A DNA stretch of 64,000 bases from Demequina sp. NBRC 110056 (lineage in GTDB: Bacteria; Actinomycetota; Actinomycetes; Actinomycetales; Demequinaceae). The stretch covers positions 620,001 to 684,000 of the forward strand of contig NZ_BBRM01000002.1 of NCBI RefSeq assembly GCF_002090155.1. The letters are read 5' to 3'. Positions 43,472 to 52,754 of the stretch are shown one piece after another. Position 1 is the first letter of the stretch; each line of letters opens with the position of its first letter. Position numbers and translations under genes: made by a program. The notes beneath the pieces are model-generated. The model was not told the origin of the DNA, did not search any database, and saw only the letters and a program-made list of their open reading frames with translations.

Positions 43472-43981
43472 ATGCAGAATCTCCGTCTCCGCGTGATGCG
43501 TGACAGCGACCTCGAGCAGGTGCTCGCGCTCAACACGGCGGCCTACCCTGCGGTGAACACGCTGGAAGAGGACGAGATGCGTGCGCTCATCGGGTGGTGC
43601 GACGTGGCGCTGGTCGCGCTCGGCCGTGACGGCACGGTCATCGCGTTCCTGTTGAGCCTCGGCTCGGGCCAGCCGTACACGTCGGAGAACTACCGGTGGT
43701 TCGAGGCGCGCGGCGTGCGTCATCAGTACATCGACCGCATCGTCGTCGGCGAGGCCGCTCGGGGCACCGGCGTGGGACGCGCGATGTACGAGTCGGTCTT
43801 CGAGCGCGCCCGCGAGCGCGGCGCCACGGAGGTGACCGCCGAGGTCAACGTGCGTCCCGCCAACCCGCGGTCGATCGCCTTCCACGAGCACCTGGGCTTC
43901 CGTCAGCTGTCCGAACAGGAGACCAAGGACGGCGCCGTGCGTGTGGCGCTGCTCGCACGTCCGGTCGACGGGCTGCTGTAG
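43472..43981 (+). CDS. GNAT family N-acetyltransferase
   Basis: A 169-aa single-domain GNAT. The acetyl-CoA loop is VVGEAARGTGVGRAMY and motif B includes NPRSIAFHEHLGFRQLSE. The substrate is not predictable. Possible leaderless start, with CACAAT 6 nt before the ATG. Its last 12 codons recur downstream in decayed copies. Confidence 0.85.
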   Translation: MQNLRLRVMRDSDLEQVLALNTAAYPAVNTLEEDEMRALIGWCDVALVALGRDGTVIAFLLSLGSGQPYTSENYRWFEARGVRHQYIDRIVVGEAARGTGVGRAMYESVFERARERGATEVTAEVNVRPANPRSIAFHEHLGFRQLSEQETKDGAVRVALLARPVDGLL

Positions 43982-44089
43982 CGCGCAGTCGAGCTCTCGC
44001 GGCGCTGCTCGCACGTCCCGTCGAAGGGCTGCTCCCGCGAGACCAGCCCGGACGCTGCCCGCACGGACCGTCGACTGGTTGCCGTAGCG
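43944..44089 (+). repeat. Degenerate duplications of the GNAT gene tail
   Basis: The end of the GNAT gene, GCGCTGCTCGCACGTCC and what follows (43944-43981), recurs at 44001-44039 with few changes and more weakly at 44051-44089. The spacing is about 50-57 bp. The copies lie after the stop codon and do not form a gene. Confidence 0.65.
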
Positions 44090-44117
44090 CGGGCGTCCGT
44101 GCCTCCGCTGAGGACGC

Positions 44118-44951
44118 CTACTCGGCCGCGACGCGCGTCGCGGGCGCCGTCTCGGGTGCCTCAGGCTCGCCTGCAGCGGTGGCGAGGTCATCGCAGACGC
44201 CGATCTCGCAGTCGTCAGCACCCCCTGCGGGGAATGTCGCCGCGGAGGCCTGTCCCTGGCGGGCAGCGAACACTGCCGCTGCCTCCTCGAGCTCGGTCTC
44301 GATGTCGACGATCTGCCACAGCGCGTACAGCAACGTCCGCGGCTGCACCGTCAGCCGCCGTGCGGTAGCACGCACGAGGGGCATCACGTCCGCATCGGTG
44401 AGCGCGTCGCCCTCGTCGCCGAGGAGCCGACGCAGGTAGCCCACGACGAGCGGCCCGGGAGCGTGCTCGGCCTGCATCATCGTCGAGATCGCCTCGGAGC
44501 TCACTCCCCCGAGCCCCCGGACGCGCTGGAGTGCGCCGTCGATCGCGCGAGCGTCGTCGCCGGTGGCCTCGCGATAGTCGCGGGCGGTCCGCACGCCTTC
44601 CGCGGCGAGCACCCGGGCCGCATCGTGGATCACTGCGGCGCGCATGCGCGGCACGCCCAGGACGCGAGTCGTCCCCCAGGCGGGTCCCAACATGGGAGCG
44701 AGCTGCTCGACGGGGATGTCTGCGAGCTCGTGGAGATCGTCGAGCATGCGCCCTGGCCTCGCCATCATGTACGAGCCCGCCACCTCCTCGGCGGTGGCCT
44801 GCGGCAGCTGCGCGGCGAACACGCCGGCGATGACCGCGAGCTCCGCCTGATCCGGGTAGCCCCAGGGCGCGCTCTCGCGCCAGCCTCGCGGCAGCTCCGG
44901 CGACAGCGCGCGCTGCACGATGATCCCCCAGTCATCCCTCACCTGCGCCAC
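44118..44951 (-). CDS. Hypothetical protein, mostly helical, 277 aa
   Basis: No family is recognised. Codon use and the absence of stops support a real gene. The protein is soluble and mostly alpha-helical; LQRVRGLGGVSSEAISTMMQ looks a little like a helix-hairpin-helix element, but catalytic residues of DNA glycosylases were not found. The C-terminal 40 residues are Ala/Glu-rich with two cysteines (DDCEIGVCDD). The start is uncertain: GTG 44951 (no clear ribosome-binding site) or GTG 44942. Confidence 0.65.
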   Translation of the reverse strand: MAQVRDDWGIIVQRALSPELPRGWRESAPWGYPDQAELAVIAGVFAAQLPQATAEEVAGSYMMARPGRMLDDLHELADIPVEQLAPMLGPAWGTTRVLGVPRMRAAVIHDAARVLAAEGVRTARDYREATGDDARAIDGALQRVRGLGGVSSEAISTMMQAEHAPGPLVVGYLRRLLGDEGDALTDADVMPLVRATARRLTVQPRTLLYALWQIVDIETELEEAAAVFAARQGQASAATFPAGGADDCEIGVCDDLATAAGEPEAPETAPATRVAAE

Positions 44952-45273
44952 GGTAGCGCGCGTGCGGCGACTCCGAAAGGCTCTTCCAGCTCGCCTTCGG
45001 ATCCGCTTGCCCGACGTTTCTGGACAAGCGCCGCAAAGCGCCCAACGAACATGCGCTATCGCACATCGAGAGCCTGCGGGAGTCTCGACGAGGTGGCGCG
45101 GGAACGGTCGCGCAGCCGAGGTGCACGCGGCGTGCCCATGGCCGGGAGCACTGCCTTGTCGGCACACGAACGACGGTCGGGGCGACCGCGGCCGAACGGC
45201 TCCCCCGCACGTCCCCGCAGCACAACGAGACGGCGAGGCCTGGCTCCATGGGCGACCGCCGTAGGCTCGGGGC
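44952..45273. other. Divergent intergenic region, no gene seen
   Basis: A 322-bp spacer between the helical hypothetical protein and the first SDR gene. The only element noticed is TAGGCT at 45262-45267, 6 nt before the SDR start codon, a candidate leaderless promoter. No RNA gene or repeat was recognised. Confidence 0.6.
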
Positions 45274-46338
45274 ATGCGGATCCTGATCGTCGGCGGCACC
45301 GGTCTCATCTCGTCCGAGCTCGCGCAGCTCGCCGTGCAGGCGGGCGACAGCGTGACGCTCGTCAACCGCGGCCGCAGCGCCGCCGCGCCACCTCCGGCAG
45401 GCGCGCACGTGATGCACGCCGACGCCACCGATGCCGCGGTCCTGCGGTCAGCGTTGCGTGGGATGCGCCTGCGCGGCGAGCGCTTCGACGCCGTCATCCA
45501 GTTCGTGGCCTTCGGGCCCGAGCACGTCGCCGAGGACGTGGAGACCTTCGCACCGCTGACGGACCGCTATGTCCTCATCGCGACGAGCGCCTCGTACCGC
45601 ACGGCCGACAGGCTCGCCCCCACCACCGAGGACACCCCGCAGGAGAACCTCTACTGGGAGTACGCGCGCCTCAAGCAGGCGGGCGAAGAGGTGCTGCGGG
45701 AGCGGGCCGCGAGCGCCGGGCTGCCCTACGTCATCGTCCGCCCTGCTCACACCTACGGCCCCTCGAAGATCCCGGGCTTCACCGCCAACTCCCGCCTGCC
45801 GTGGACCCTGGTCGACCGGATGCGCCGCGGCGCCGACATCGTCATCCCCGGCGACGGCACGTCGCTGTGGACCCTCACCCACGCGCGCGACCTCGCCGCT
45901 GGCGTGCACGGGCTTCTCAGCAGCGCCGATGCGCTCGGCCGTGCCGTCCACGTCACCTCGGACGAGGCGCTCACCTGGAACGCCATCTATGCGGAGATCG
46001 CTGCCGCCGCGGGCGTCGACGCCGAGCGCTACGAGCTCCAGCGCGTCTGCGTCCCCTCGGACGCGCTCGTCGCCGCGGCGCCGTCCCAAGCCGGCTCGAT
46101 CTATGGCGACAAGATGCACCCCGCCGTCTACGACACGTCGCTCATCAAGTCCCTCGTGCCGGGGTGGTCAGCGCAGATCCCGTTCGAGCAGGGCATCCGC
46201 GAGGCGATCGCCTGGTTCGAGGCCGACCCCGACCGCCAGCAGGTCGACGCCGACGCGAACGCGATGCTCGACCGGGTCGCTGCGATCTACCGCGGCGCGC
46301 TGCGCGAGGCGGGACGCGAGGACTCGGCGCGACCGTAG
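45274..46338 (+). CDS. NAD-dependent epimerase/dehydratase-like SDR, paralogue 1
   Basis: A 354-aa extended-type SDR. The cofactor loop is MRILIVGGTGLISSELAQLA, and the active-site tyrosine/lysine appear as YWEYARLK. It resembles sugar-nucleotide epimerases but lacks features that would fix a substrate. It is closely related to the gene at 47514, sharing GDGTSLWT, the YxxxxK region and the AWFEAD C-terminus. Probably leaderless, see 45262. Confidence 0.85.
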   Translation: MRILIVGGTGLISSELAQLAVQAGDSVTLVNRGRSAAAPPPAGAHVMHADATDAAVLRSALRGMRLRGERFDAVIQFVAFGPEHVAEDVETFAPLTDRYVLIATSASYRTADRLAPTTEDTPQENLYWEYARLKQAGEEVLRERAASAGLPYVIVRPAHTYGPSKIPGFTANSRLPWTLVDRMRRGADIVIPGDGTSLWTLTHARDLAAGVHGLLSSADALGRAVHVTSDEALTWNAIYAEIAAAAGVDAERYELQRVCVPSDALVAAAPSQAGSIYGDKMHPAVYDTSLIKSLVPGWSAQIPFEQGIREAIAWFEADPDRQQVDADANAMLDRVAAIYRGALREAGREDSARP

Positions 46339-46540
46339 GACGCGGCGCGGCTGCCGCAGTCCGCTCGGGGCCGGAATCGTCGGAAGGAAACCCCACGGCG
46401 CGGCACCACGGGGACTCCGAGCTAGCGTACGACCCTCGTCGCGCCCGGAGAGGGTGACGTAACGGACAGCGGCGACTACCGTTGGTGGTGACGCGCCCCG
46501 AAGCCCACGAGGCGCGCACGGCAGAGCCTCGGGGGTGGCG

Positions 46541-47329
46541 ATGTCCAGGGTGTTCGTGGCGACCGCCGTCGTGACGGCGGTCGTGATGCTCGCGACCGCG
46601 TGCATCCCGTCGGGCCCCGACGAGTCCAGCGAGCCCGAGCCCGTCACGGCAGGCGACCTCGCCACGCACTCCCCTGACGCCACGGCCACCGGCACGGCGA
46701 CGTCCACCCCAGCGAGCGCATCGGCGACGGCGAGGGAACCTGCCCCGCCGACGAGCCCTGACTCAGGCGCCACCTCCGGCCCTGACACCACCGCTCGTGC
46801 GGACGACCTCGACTGCCCTACCTACGACGACGGGCTCGACTGGGACTACGTCGCCGTCGACAGCCACCGGTTCGGGTCGATCTGCGTCGGCATGACCTTC
46901 GCTGAGGCAAGCGCGTCCGCGCCAGGGCCCGCCGTCGAGGGCGAGGAGATGTGCCCGTGGCTGGCGACCGTCGTGGACGCCGACCCGCTCTACATCCACG
47001 CCATCACGTCTCCCGTCGATCCCGATGGCCCCATCCGCTTCTTCCACATGATCTACCTCGACGACCCTGCCGCGGCCTCGCCTCATGACGTGCCGGCGAC
47101 CGCCGAAGGCGTGGGCATCGGCTCGCCTGCGGCAGACCTGGCCGCCGCCTACCCCACAGCCCGCGAGGTCACCCAGGACGACCCGTCGCGCGGCACCCGC
47201 CAGCAGGTGGTGGTCGAGGAAGCCGATGCGCACCACTACGTGTTCGACATCGTGGACGGCGTCGTGGCCGAGGTGACGTGGGGCACGGGGCTCTCCGGCG
47301 GCATCGCGGGCGAGCTGTGCGCGCTGTGA
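46541..47329 (+). CDS. Putative lipoprotein with Ser/Thr-rich linker
   Basis: A 262-aa protein with a signal peptide of about 20 residues ending in a lipobox LATAC, so probably anchored to the membrane surface. A linker rich in Ala, Thr, Ser and Pro (about residues 25-85) leads to a globular domain with four cysteines, in DDLDCPTYDD, GSICVGM, EEMCPW and GELCAL, which may pair as disulfides. No family recognised. ATG 46541 is preferred over GTG 46535 because GGGGG lies upstream. Confidence 0.75.
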   Translation: MSRVFVATAVVTAVVMLATACIPSGPDESSEPEPVTAGDLATHSPDATATGTATSTPASASATAREPAPPTSPDSGATSGPDTTARADDLDCPTYDDGLDWDYVAVDSHRFGSICVGMTFAEASASAPGPAVEGEEMCPWLATVVDADPLYIHAITSPVDPDGPIRFFHMIYLDDPAAASPHDVPATAEGVGIGSPAADLAAAYPTAREVTQDDPSRGTRQQVVVEEADAHHYVFDIVDGVVAEVTWGTGLSGGIAGELCAL

Positions 47330-47513
47330 GCTGTGGAGTCACAGAGCCGCAGAGCCGCGCGCCGCACAGTCAGAGCGCCACTGAGCCACAAGACCGCCGG
47401 GCCGGGTGACGCGCCCCGGCGCATCGGCGGGGTGGATCGGCTGAGCGCGCCGGCGCCTTCCGGCGCGGGCGTAGGCTGAGAGCAGTCCCGCTCTCGAGTC
47501 ACAGGAGACCTTC

Positions 47514-48569
47514 GTGCGCGTCCTCTTCATCGGTGGCACCGGCCTGATCTCGTCCGCCTGCTCACCGCTCGCGATCGAGCGCGGCATGGACCTCACGCTC
47601 GTCAATCGCGGCGCCTCGACCCGCGCGGCGGCACCCGACGGCGCCCGCGTCATCCACGCCGACATCCACGACGTCGACGCCTTGCGGGCGGCCGTGAAGG
47701 CGGACGTCGCCGAGCACGGCGAGTACGACGCCGTCGTCCAGTGGATCGCCTTCACCCCGGACCACGTCGCGCAGGACGTCGAGACGTTCGCGGGCCTCAC
47801 CCGCCAGTACGTCTTCATCTCCTCGGCCAGCGCCTACGAGACTCCCCCGTCGCGCCCCGTCGTGCGCGAGGACTCGACGCCGCTGTCGAACCCGTACTGG
47901 CAGTACAGCCGCGACAAGGCCGCGTGCGAGGCGGACCTGCGCGAGGCGGGCGACGCGAGCGGGTTCCCGTTCACCATCGTGCGGCCGTCGCACACGTACG
48001 GGTACTCGGACATCGTGTTCGGCATCACGTCCTGGTCGCACCCCTGGACCATCGCGGACCGCCTCCGGCGCGGCGCGCCCATCCTGGTGCACGGCGACGG
48101 CACCTCGCTGTGGACCGTGACCGACCACCGCGACTTCGCCGTCGGGCTCGTGGGCCTGCTGGGCAACCCGGCCGCGCTTCACGAGGACTTTCACATCACG
48201 GGCGACGACGTCCTGTCGTGGAACCAGATCCACGAGCACGTCGCCGCCGCGGTGGGCGTCTCGGCCGATGCGCTCGAGGCGCAGACGGTCCGCATCCCCA
48301 CCGACACCCTCATCCGCTTCGACCGCGAAGCCTTCGAGGGACCGCTGAAGGGCGACAAGACCAACGCGGCGATCTTCGACACGTCCAAGCTGCGCGCCGC
48401 GGTCCCCGACTTCGCCACCCGCCATCGCTTCGCCGACGCGATCCACGAGTCGATCGCCTGGTTCGAGGCCGACGAGTCCCGCCGCGGGATCGACGAGGAG
48501 GCGAACGCCTCGTGGGACCGGATCGCCGCGGCGTACACGTCCGCCGTCGACGGGATCTTCGAGCCGTGA
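47514..48569 (+). CDS. NAD-dependent epimerase/dehydratase-like SDR, paralogue 2
   Basis: A 351-aa extended SDR, related to the 45274 gene along its whole length. The cofactor loop is MRVLFIGGTGLISSACSPLA; YWQYSRDK carries the Tyr and Lys. Both proteins have HADATDAA/HADIHDVD-like loops, so they bind NAD(P) in the same way. Start is GTG 47514 with AGGAG 7 nt upstream. Its stop overlaps the TetR start (GTGA). Substrate unknown. Confidence 0.86.
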   Translation: MRVLFIGGTGLISSACSPLAIERGMDLTLVNRGASTRAAAPDGARVIHADIHDVDALRAAVKADVAEHGEYDAVVQWIAFTPDHVAQDVETFAGLTRQYVFISSASAYETPPSRPVVREDSTPLSNPYWQYSRDKAACEADLREAGDASGFPFTIVRPSHTYGYSDIVFGITSWSHPWTIADRLRRGAPILVHGDGTSLWTVTDHRDFAVGLVGLLGNPAALHEDFHITGDDVLSWNQIHEHVAAAVGVSADALEAQTVRIPTDTLIRFDREAFEGPLKGDKTNAAIFDTSKLRAAVPDFATRHRFADAIHESIAWFEADESRRGIDEEANASWDRIAAAYTSAVDGIFEP

Positions 48570-49195
48570 GCCGCCTGTGGGGACGGCGCGCTTCAGCGGA
48601 GCGTGACCCGGTCTCGGATCACGCGATCCTCGACGCTGCGGTGAGCGTCCTGTCGCGCGACCCTCACGCGCCCGTCGAGAGGATCGCGGCCCGCGCCGGT
48701 GTCGACCCACGCGACCTCAAGGCCCTGTATCCCTCGCGGGAGGCGCTGCTGACGGCGACGATCCTGCGGGGCGCGCGACGCATCGCCGCCGCGGCCGTGA
48801 TCGAGGACGGCACGCCCGCCGAGCAGATCGCACTGCTGCTCGCGAGGATCTGGGACGACCAGGCGCCCGTCGCGCCGTTCACGACCCTGTGGATGCGGTC
48901 GGGCCTGCGGGGCGAGGTCGAGGAGACGCTCGAGCCTGTGCGCGTCCTCATCGCCGATGCGGTCGCCCGAGGCGCGGGCGTGGGCGCCATGCGCGCGGAC
49001 GTGCCGGAGACGACAGTCGCGTGGCTCGTCGAGCAAGCCGTGCTCACGTGCCTCGCCGGCGTCGCAGACGGTGCGATCGACGCCACGGCTGGGCGCCGCC
49101 TCGCCATCACGCACGCCCTGTCGGCCGCTGGACTCGCCTGGGACGCCGCCGCCGCGGTGGCCGAGCGCGTCGAGCTGCGACTGGACCGCGGGTGA
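48566..49195 (+). CDS. TetR-family transcriptional regulator
   Basis: A 209-aa protein with an N-terminal helix-turn-helix of TetR type (VERIAARAGVDPRDLKALYP, then SREALLTATIL) and a helical ligand-binding domain. The start is GTG 48566, overlapping the SDR stop, so it is co-translated with paralogue 2. TetR regulators usually control nearby genes, which makes the SDR pair or the oxidoreductase at 49408 possible targets. No operator was identified. Confidence 0.85.
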   Translation: MSRLWGRRASAERDPVSDHAILDAAVSVLSRDPHAPVERIAARAGVDPRDLKALYPSREALLTATILRGARRIAAAAVIEDGTPAEQIALLLARIWDDQAPVAPFTTLWMRSGLRGEVEETLEPVRVLIADAVARGAGVGAMRADVPETTVAWLVEQAVLTCLAGVADGAIDATAGRRLAITHALSAAGLAWDAAAAVAERVELRLDRG

Positions 49196-49407
49196 GGCGG
49201 GGTGCATGCCAGCGCGCGCACCGCGAGGGCGACGCCGCGGCTGCGTGAGGCGGGCGGCCGAATGAATCCTCGCAGCGGGGTGTTGTCCCAGAGTGACAGG
49301 GCCGCGGCTCGACCGTGTGGCACCTCGGCACCAAGGCCCGCGACCCTGACGCTCTGACCTCCTGACGCCCCGACCCCCTGACCGCCCTGACAACTTGAGG
49401 AGACCCG

Positions 49408-50409
49408 ATGCACGCGATCGCCGCTTTCGAGCCGCTGCCCATCGCCGATCACGACAGCCTGCGTGACGTCGAGGTCCCCGACCCGACGCCGGGACCGCTC
49501 GACGTCCTGATTCGGGTCGAGGCCGTCTCGGTCAACCCCGTGGACGTCAAGAAGCGCTCGGGCGGCTACGGGCGCGGGGCGGTGGGCGACGAGCCGCGCA
49601 TCCTCGGCTACGACGGCGCCGGCACAATCGTCGGCGTGGGCGCCGAGGTCGAGGGGCTCGCGGTCGGCGACGAGGTGTGGTGGGCCGGCGACGCCGGACG
49701 CCAGGGCGCGAACGCCGACCTCCAGGCCGTCGACCACCGCATCGTCTCCCGCAAGCCCGAGTCGGCCTCCTTCGCGGACGCCGCCGCCCTGCCGCTGACC
49801 GCGCTCACCGCGTGGGAGGGCATGTTCGACCACCTGCGCATCAGCCGCGAGGACACGGCGACGATGCTCGTGGTAGGCGGCGCCGGCGGCGTCGGGTCGA
49901 TCCTGACGCAGCTCGCGAAGCGCCTCACGGCGCTGCGGATCATCGCGACCGCCGGCCGTCCCGAGACCGAGGCGTGGTGCCTCAGGATGGGCGCCGATGC
50001 GGTCGCCGACCACCACGACCTCGTCGCCTCGGTCGAGAAGCTGGCTCCGGCGGGGGTCGACTCGATCTTCTCGTCGTACACCCCTGGAAACATCGGCCAC
50101 TACGCGAAGCTCATCAAGCCATTCGGCGGGATCGTGTCGATCGACGGCACGGACGAGTCGCTGCTGCCCCTGTTCTCGAAGTCAGCGTCGATGCACTGGG
50201 AGTACATGTTCGCCCGATCGCGCTACGGCACGTGGGACATCGCCGAGCAGGGCCGCATCCTCGACGAGGTGGCGGAGCTCGTCGACCGCGGCGACATCGT
50301 GCCGACGGCGACGGAGCACATCGCCGCCTTCTCCGCGGCGGGCCTGCGTGAGGCGCACCGGCTCGTGGAGTCGCAGTCGATGATCGGCAAGGTGGTCGTG
50401 CACCGCTGA
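49408..50409 (+). CDS. Zinc-binding alcohol dehydrogenase-like quinone oxidoreductase
   Basis: A 333-aa MDR protein. NADPH-binding VVGGAGGVGSILTQLAKRL lies near residue 154; GYDGAGTIVGVGAEV and SVNPVDVKKRSGG are in the N-terminal half. The structural zinc cysteines are absent. It is related in fold, not closely, to the QOR at 42424. ATG 49408 follows GAGGAG by 5 nt. 212 bp separate it from the TetR gene. Confidence 0.87.
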   Translation: MHAIAAFEPLPIADHDSLRDVEVPDPTPGPLDVLIRVEAVSVNPVDVKKRSGGYGRGAVGDEPRILGYDGAGTIVGVGAEVEGLAVGDEVWWAGDAGRQGANADLQAVDHRIVSRKPESASFADAAALPLTALTAWEGMFDHLRISREDTATMLVVGGAGGVGSILTQLAKRLTALRIIATAGRPETEAWCLRMGADAVADHHDLVASVEKLAPAGVDSIFSSYTPGNIGHYAKLIKPFGGIVSIDGTDESLLPLFSKSASMHWEYMFARSRYGTWDIAEQGRILDEVAELVDRGDIVPTATEHIAAFSAAGLREAHRLVESQSMIGKVVVHR

Positions 50410-50531
50410 GGACCCTTCGCCGTCCTCGTTGCCCGCGTCGGCACCATTCGGGCACGGGCAGCGGGACGACACACGCCCCCGGGCTGCAGCGGCACCCGCG
50501 CGCCCGGCACCCGGCACTCGCACGACAGCGG

Positions 50532-50582
50532 CACCCAGGCGACCGCTGCACCCGGGCGACCGCTGCACCCAGGCGACCGCGG
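50532..50582 (+). repeat. Three tandem 17-bp repeats
   Basis: CACCCAGGCGACCGCTG occurs three times head to tail at 50532, 50549 and 50566 with one change each in copies two and three. It lies in the 253-bp gap before the lipoprotein gene; the rest of the gap is GC-rich simple sequence without a gene. Confidence 0.8.
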
Positions 50583-50662
50583 CGCGAACCGCAGCGGCAT
50601 GCGCACGGCGTGGGCAACGCCGCGGGTTGGGCTGGAGCTCAGGCTCTGGCACACTCGGGGCC

Positions 50663-51358
50663 ATGCGCGCGACCATCGTCCCTGCTCTGATCGCTGTCGC
50701 CCTCCTGGCGGGATGCTCGGCCGACGCCGACGACGCGTCCCCCGACCCGTCCTCCAGCCCCGCTGCGACGACCACCCCGGCGAGCGCATCGGCCTCGACG
50801 GATCCCTCCGACGGCACCTCGGACTCCCCCGACTCCTCAGACACGTCTGATGCCTCGGACTCCGCCGACGGCGCCACCGCAGGCGCCGACCTCTATTGCG
50901 AGCCCGCGCAGGCGGGGATCACCTCCACCCAGGCGCTGTTCGAGGCGACCGACCGCAAGAGCACCCAGACGGGGATCGAGGACGACGGTGGCGACGTGGG
51001 GCTGATGAACGCGGCCGGCGAGGAGATGCTCGTCCACGCCGAGGACGCCATGGCCCACTGGAACGACGCCCGCGAGCACCTCGAGTCCCCTGCCTGGGAC
51101 GACGCGTCGTACCCCGTGAGCGCGGACGAGGTCGATGCGGCCATAGAGGACTACGACGCGCACATGGTCACGTGGGTGATCCCCGAGGCGGAGATCGCCG
51201 CGAGCGCGGGCACGATCGCCGAGTACGACCAGGCCACCGTGGCGCTGCTCGCCGACCCCGAGGTCATCGCGGCGGCGCAGAACGGCGGCGAGGCGCTCGG
51301 CACGATGCTCGGCTACACGGCCGAGCGCTGCGACGGGATCGACGCGCTCGACCCGTAG
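50663..51358 (+). CDS. Putative lipoprotein, 231 aa
   Basis: A signal peptide with lipobox LLAGCS (Cys18) marks this as a lipoprotein. A long Ser/Thr/Asp-rich linker (about residues 20-70) is followed by a helical domain with two cysteines (LYCEPA and ERCDGI). No catalytic motif or family recognised. A -10-like CACACT lies 7 nt before the ATG, so it may be leaderless. It is convergent with tal, 10 bp from its stop. Confidence 0.75.
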   Translation: MRATIVPALIAVALLAGCSADADDASPDPSSSPAATTTPASASASTDPSDGTSDSPDSSDTSDASDSADGATAGADLYCEPAQAGITSTQALFEATDRKSTQTGIEDDGGDVGLMNAAGEEMLVHAEDAMAHWNDAREHLESPAWDDASYPVSADEVDAAIEDYDAHMVTWVIPEAEIAASAGTIAEYDQATVALLADPEVIAAAQNGGEALGTMLGYTAERCDGIDALDP

Positions 51359-51368
51359 ACGGCGGTCG

Positions 51369-52493
51369 TCAGGCGCCCATCTGCTCCTCGACGCGGGCGA
51401 GCAGCTCCTCCCACGCATCGGCGAACTTCGCGATCCCCTCGTCCTCGAGCTGCCGGGTGACGTCCGCGAGGTCGATCCCCGCATCCTCGAGGTGATGGAA
51501 GACCGAGTGAGCCTCCTCGTAGGTGCCGCGCACGGTGTCCCAGCCGTCGGCGTCGGCCGGAGCCTCACCGTGGTCCGCGAAGGCGTCGATGGTGGCCTGC
51601 GGCATCGTGTTCACGACGCCGTTGGTGACGAGCTCGTCGACGTACATCGTGTCTGGGTAGGCGGGGTCCTTCACCGAGGTGGACGCCCACAGCGGTCGCT
51701 GCGGCCGAGCACCCGCGTGCGCGAGCGACTTCCAACGCGACGAGTCCAGCACCTCCTCGTGGTGCTCGAAGGCCAGGCGCGCGTTCGCGATCGCGGCCGT
51801 GCCGCGCAGCTCCTGCCCCACGCCAGCGGCCTCGAGACGCTTGTCGACCTCGGAGTCCACGCGCGACACGAAGAAGGACGCGACCGAGTGGATCTTGGAG
51901 AGGTCGTGGCCCGCAGCGTGAGCCGCCTCGAGGCCCGCGAGGAACGCCTCGACGACCTCGGCGTAGCGCTGCAGCGAGAAGATCAGCGTCACGTTGACGG
52001 AGATGCCCTGTGCGAGCGCCTGGGTGATGGCAGGCAGACCCTCGACGGTCGCCGGGATCTTGATCATGACGTTCGGGCGGTCGACGAGCCACCACAGCTG
52101 GCGCGCCTCCGCGATGGTGGCCTCGGTGTCGCGCGCGAAGCGGGGGTCCACCTCGATCGACACGCGCCCATCGACGCCATCCGTGGCGTCGTAGACCGGG
52201 CGCAGCACGTCGCACGCCTCGCGCACGTCCGCGGTCGTGATCATGCGGACCGCCTCGTCCACCTCGACGCCACGCGCGGCAAGGTCGCCGATCTGCGCGT
52301 CGTACTGATCCGAGCCCGACACCGCCGCCGAGAAGATGGACGGGTTGGTCGTGACGCCCACGATGGAGCGGTCGCGCACGTCCTCGGCGAGAGAGCCGCT
52401 GCGCAGGCGCTCGCGCGACAGGTCGTCGAGCCAGATCGACACCCCGGCGGCGGACAGCGCCTCGAGGGGGCGGGTGGAGGTGGTGGCGGTCAT
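51369..52493 (-). CDS. tal: Transaldolase
   Basis: A 374-aa enzyme of the non-oxidative pentose-phosphate pathway, moving a dihydroxyacetone unit between sedoheptulose 7-phosphate and glyceraldehyde 3-phosphate. The Schiff-base lysine is Lys145 in [20 protein letters not shown] and GVTTNPSIF are N-terminal signatures of the actinobacterial type. ATG 52493 follows AAGGAG by 6 nt. It faces away from zwf and gnd across one SDR gene. Confidence 0.95.
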   Translation of the reverse strand: MTATTSTRPLEALSAAGVSIWLDDLSRERLRSGSLAEDVRDRSIVGVTTNPSIFSAAVSGSDQYDAQIGDLAARGVEVDEAVRMITTADVREACDVLRPVYDATDGVDGRVSIEVDPRFARDTEATIAEARQLWWLVDRPNVMIKIPATVEGLPAITQALAQGISVNVTLIFSLQRYAEVVEAFLAGLEAAHAAGHDLSKIHSVASFFVSRVDSEVDKRLEAAGVGQELRGTAAIANARLAFEHHEEVLDSSRWKSLAHAGARPQRPLWASTSVKDPAYPDTMYVDELVTNGVVNTMPQATIDAFADHGEAPADADGWDTVRGTYEEAHSVFHHLEDAGIDLADVTRQLEDEGIAKFADAWEELLARVEEQMGA

Positions 52494-52754
52494 CGCGTGC
52501 TCCTTCGCTGGTGGCGGGCCGGTCGTCCTCGGCAACCCGGAAGGCTCGACGAGCATTCCGCGCCGGCGACCACATCCCCGTCGGGTCTCCACGGTCGGGA
52601 CTCCTCTGTCAGCATTCCACCGCGCGGGTCCGCGCGCGAGGGGTGCGAGGCGGCGTTCGCCCGACGTTCACGAGAGGGGCAGCCCCGGCGGAATGTGGGT
52701 GACGTCGCTGAGGTTGACGCTCCCACCACCCCACCCGCCGTCGAAGGAGCGCCG

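Noticed and set aside
44118-44951. DNA glycosylase call for the 277-aa protein
   Set aside because: One segment is reminiscent of a helix-hairpin-helix, but the catalytic Asp and flanking motifs were not found.
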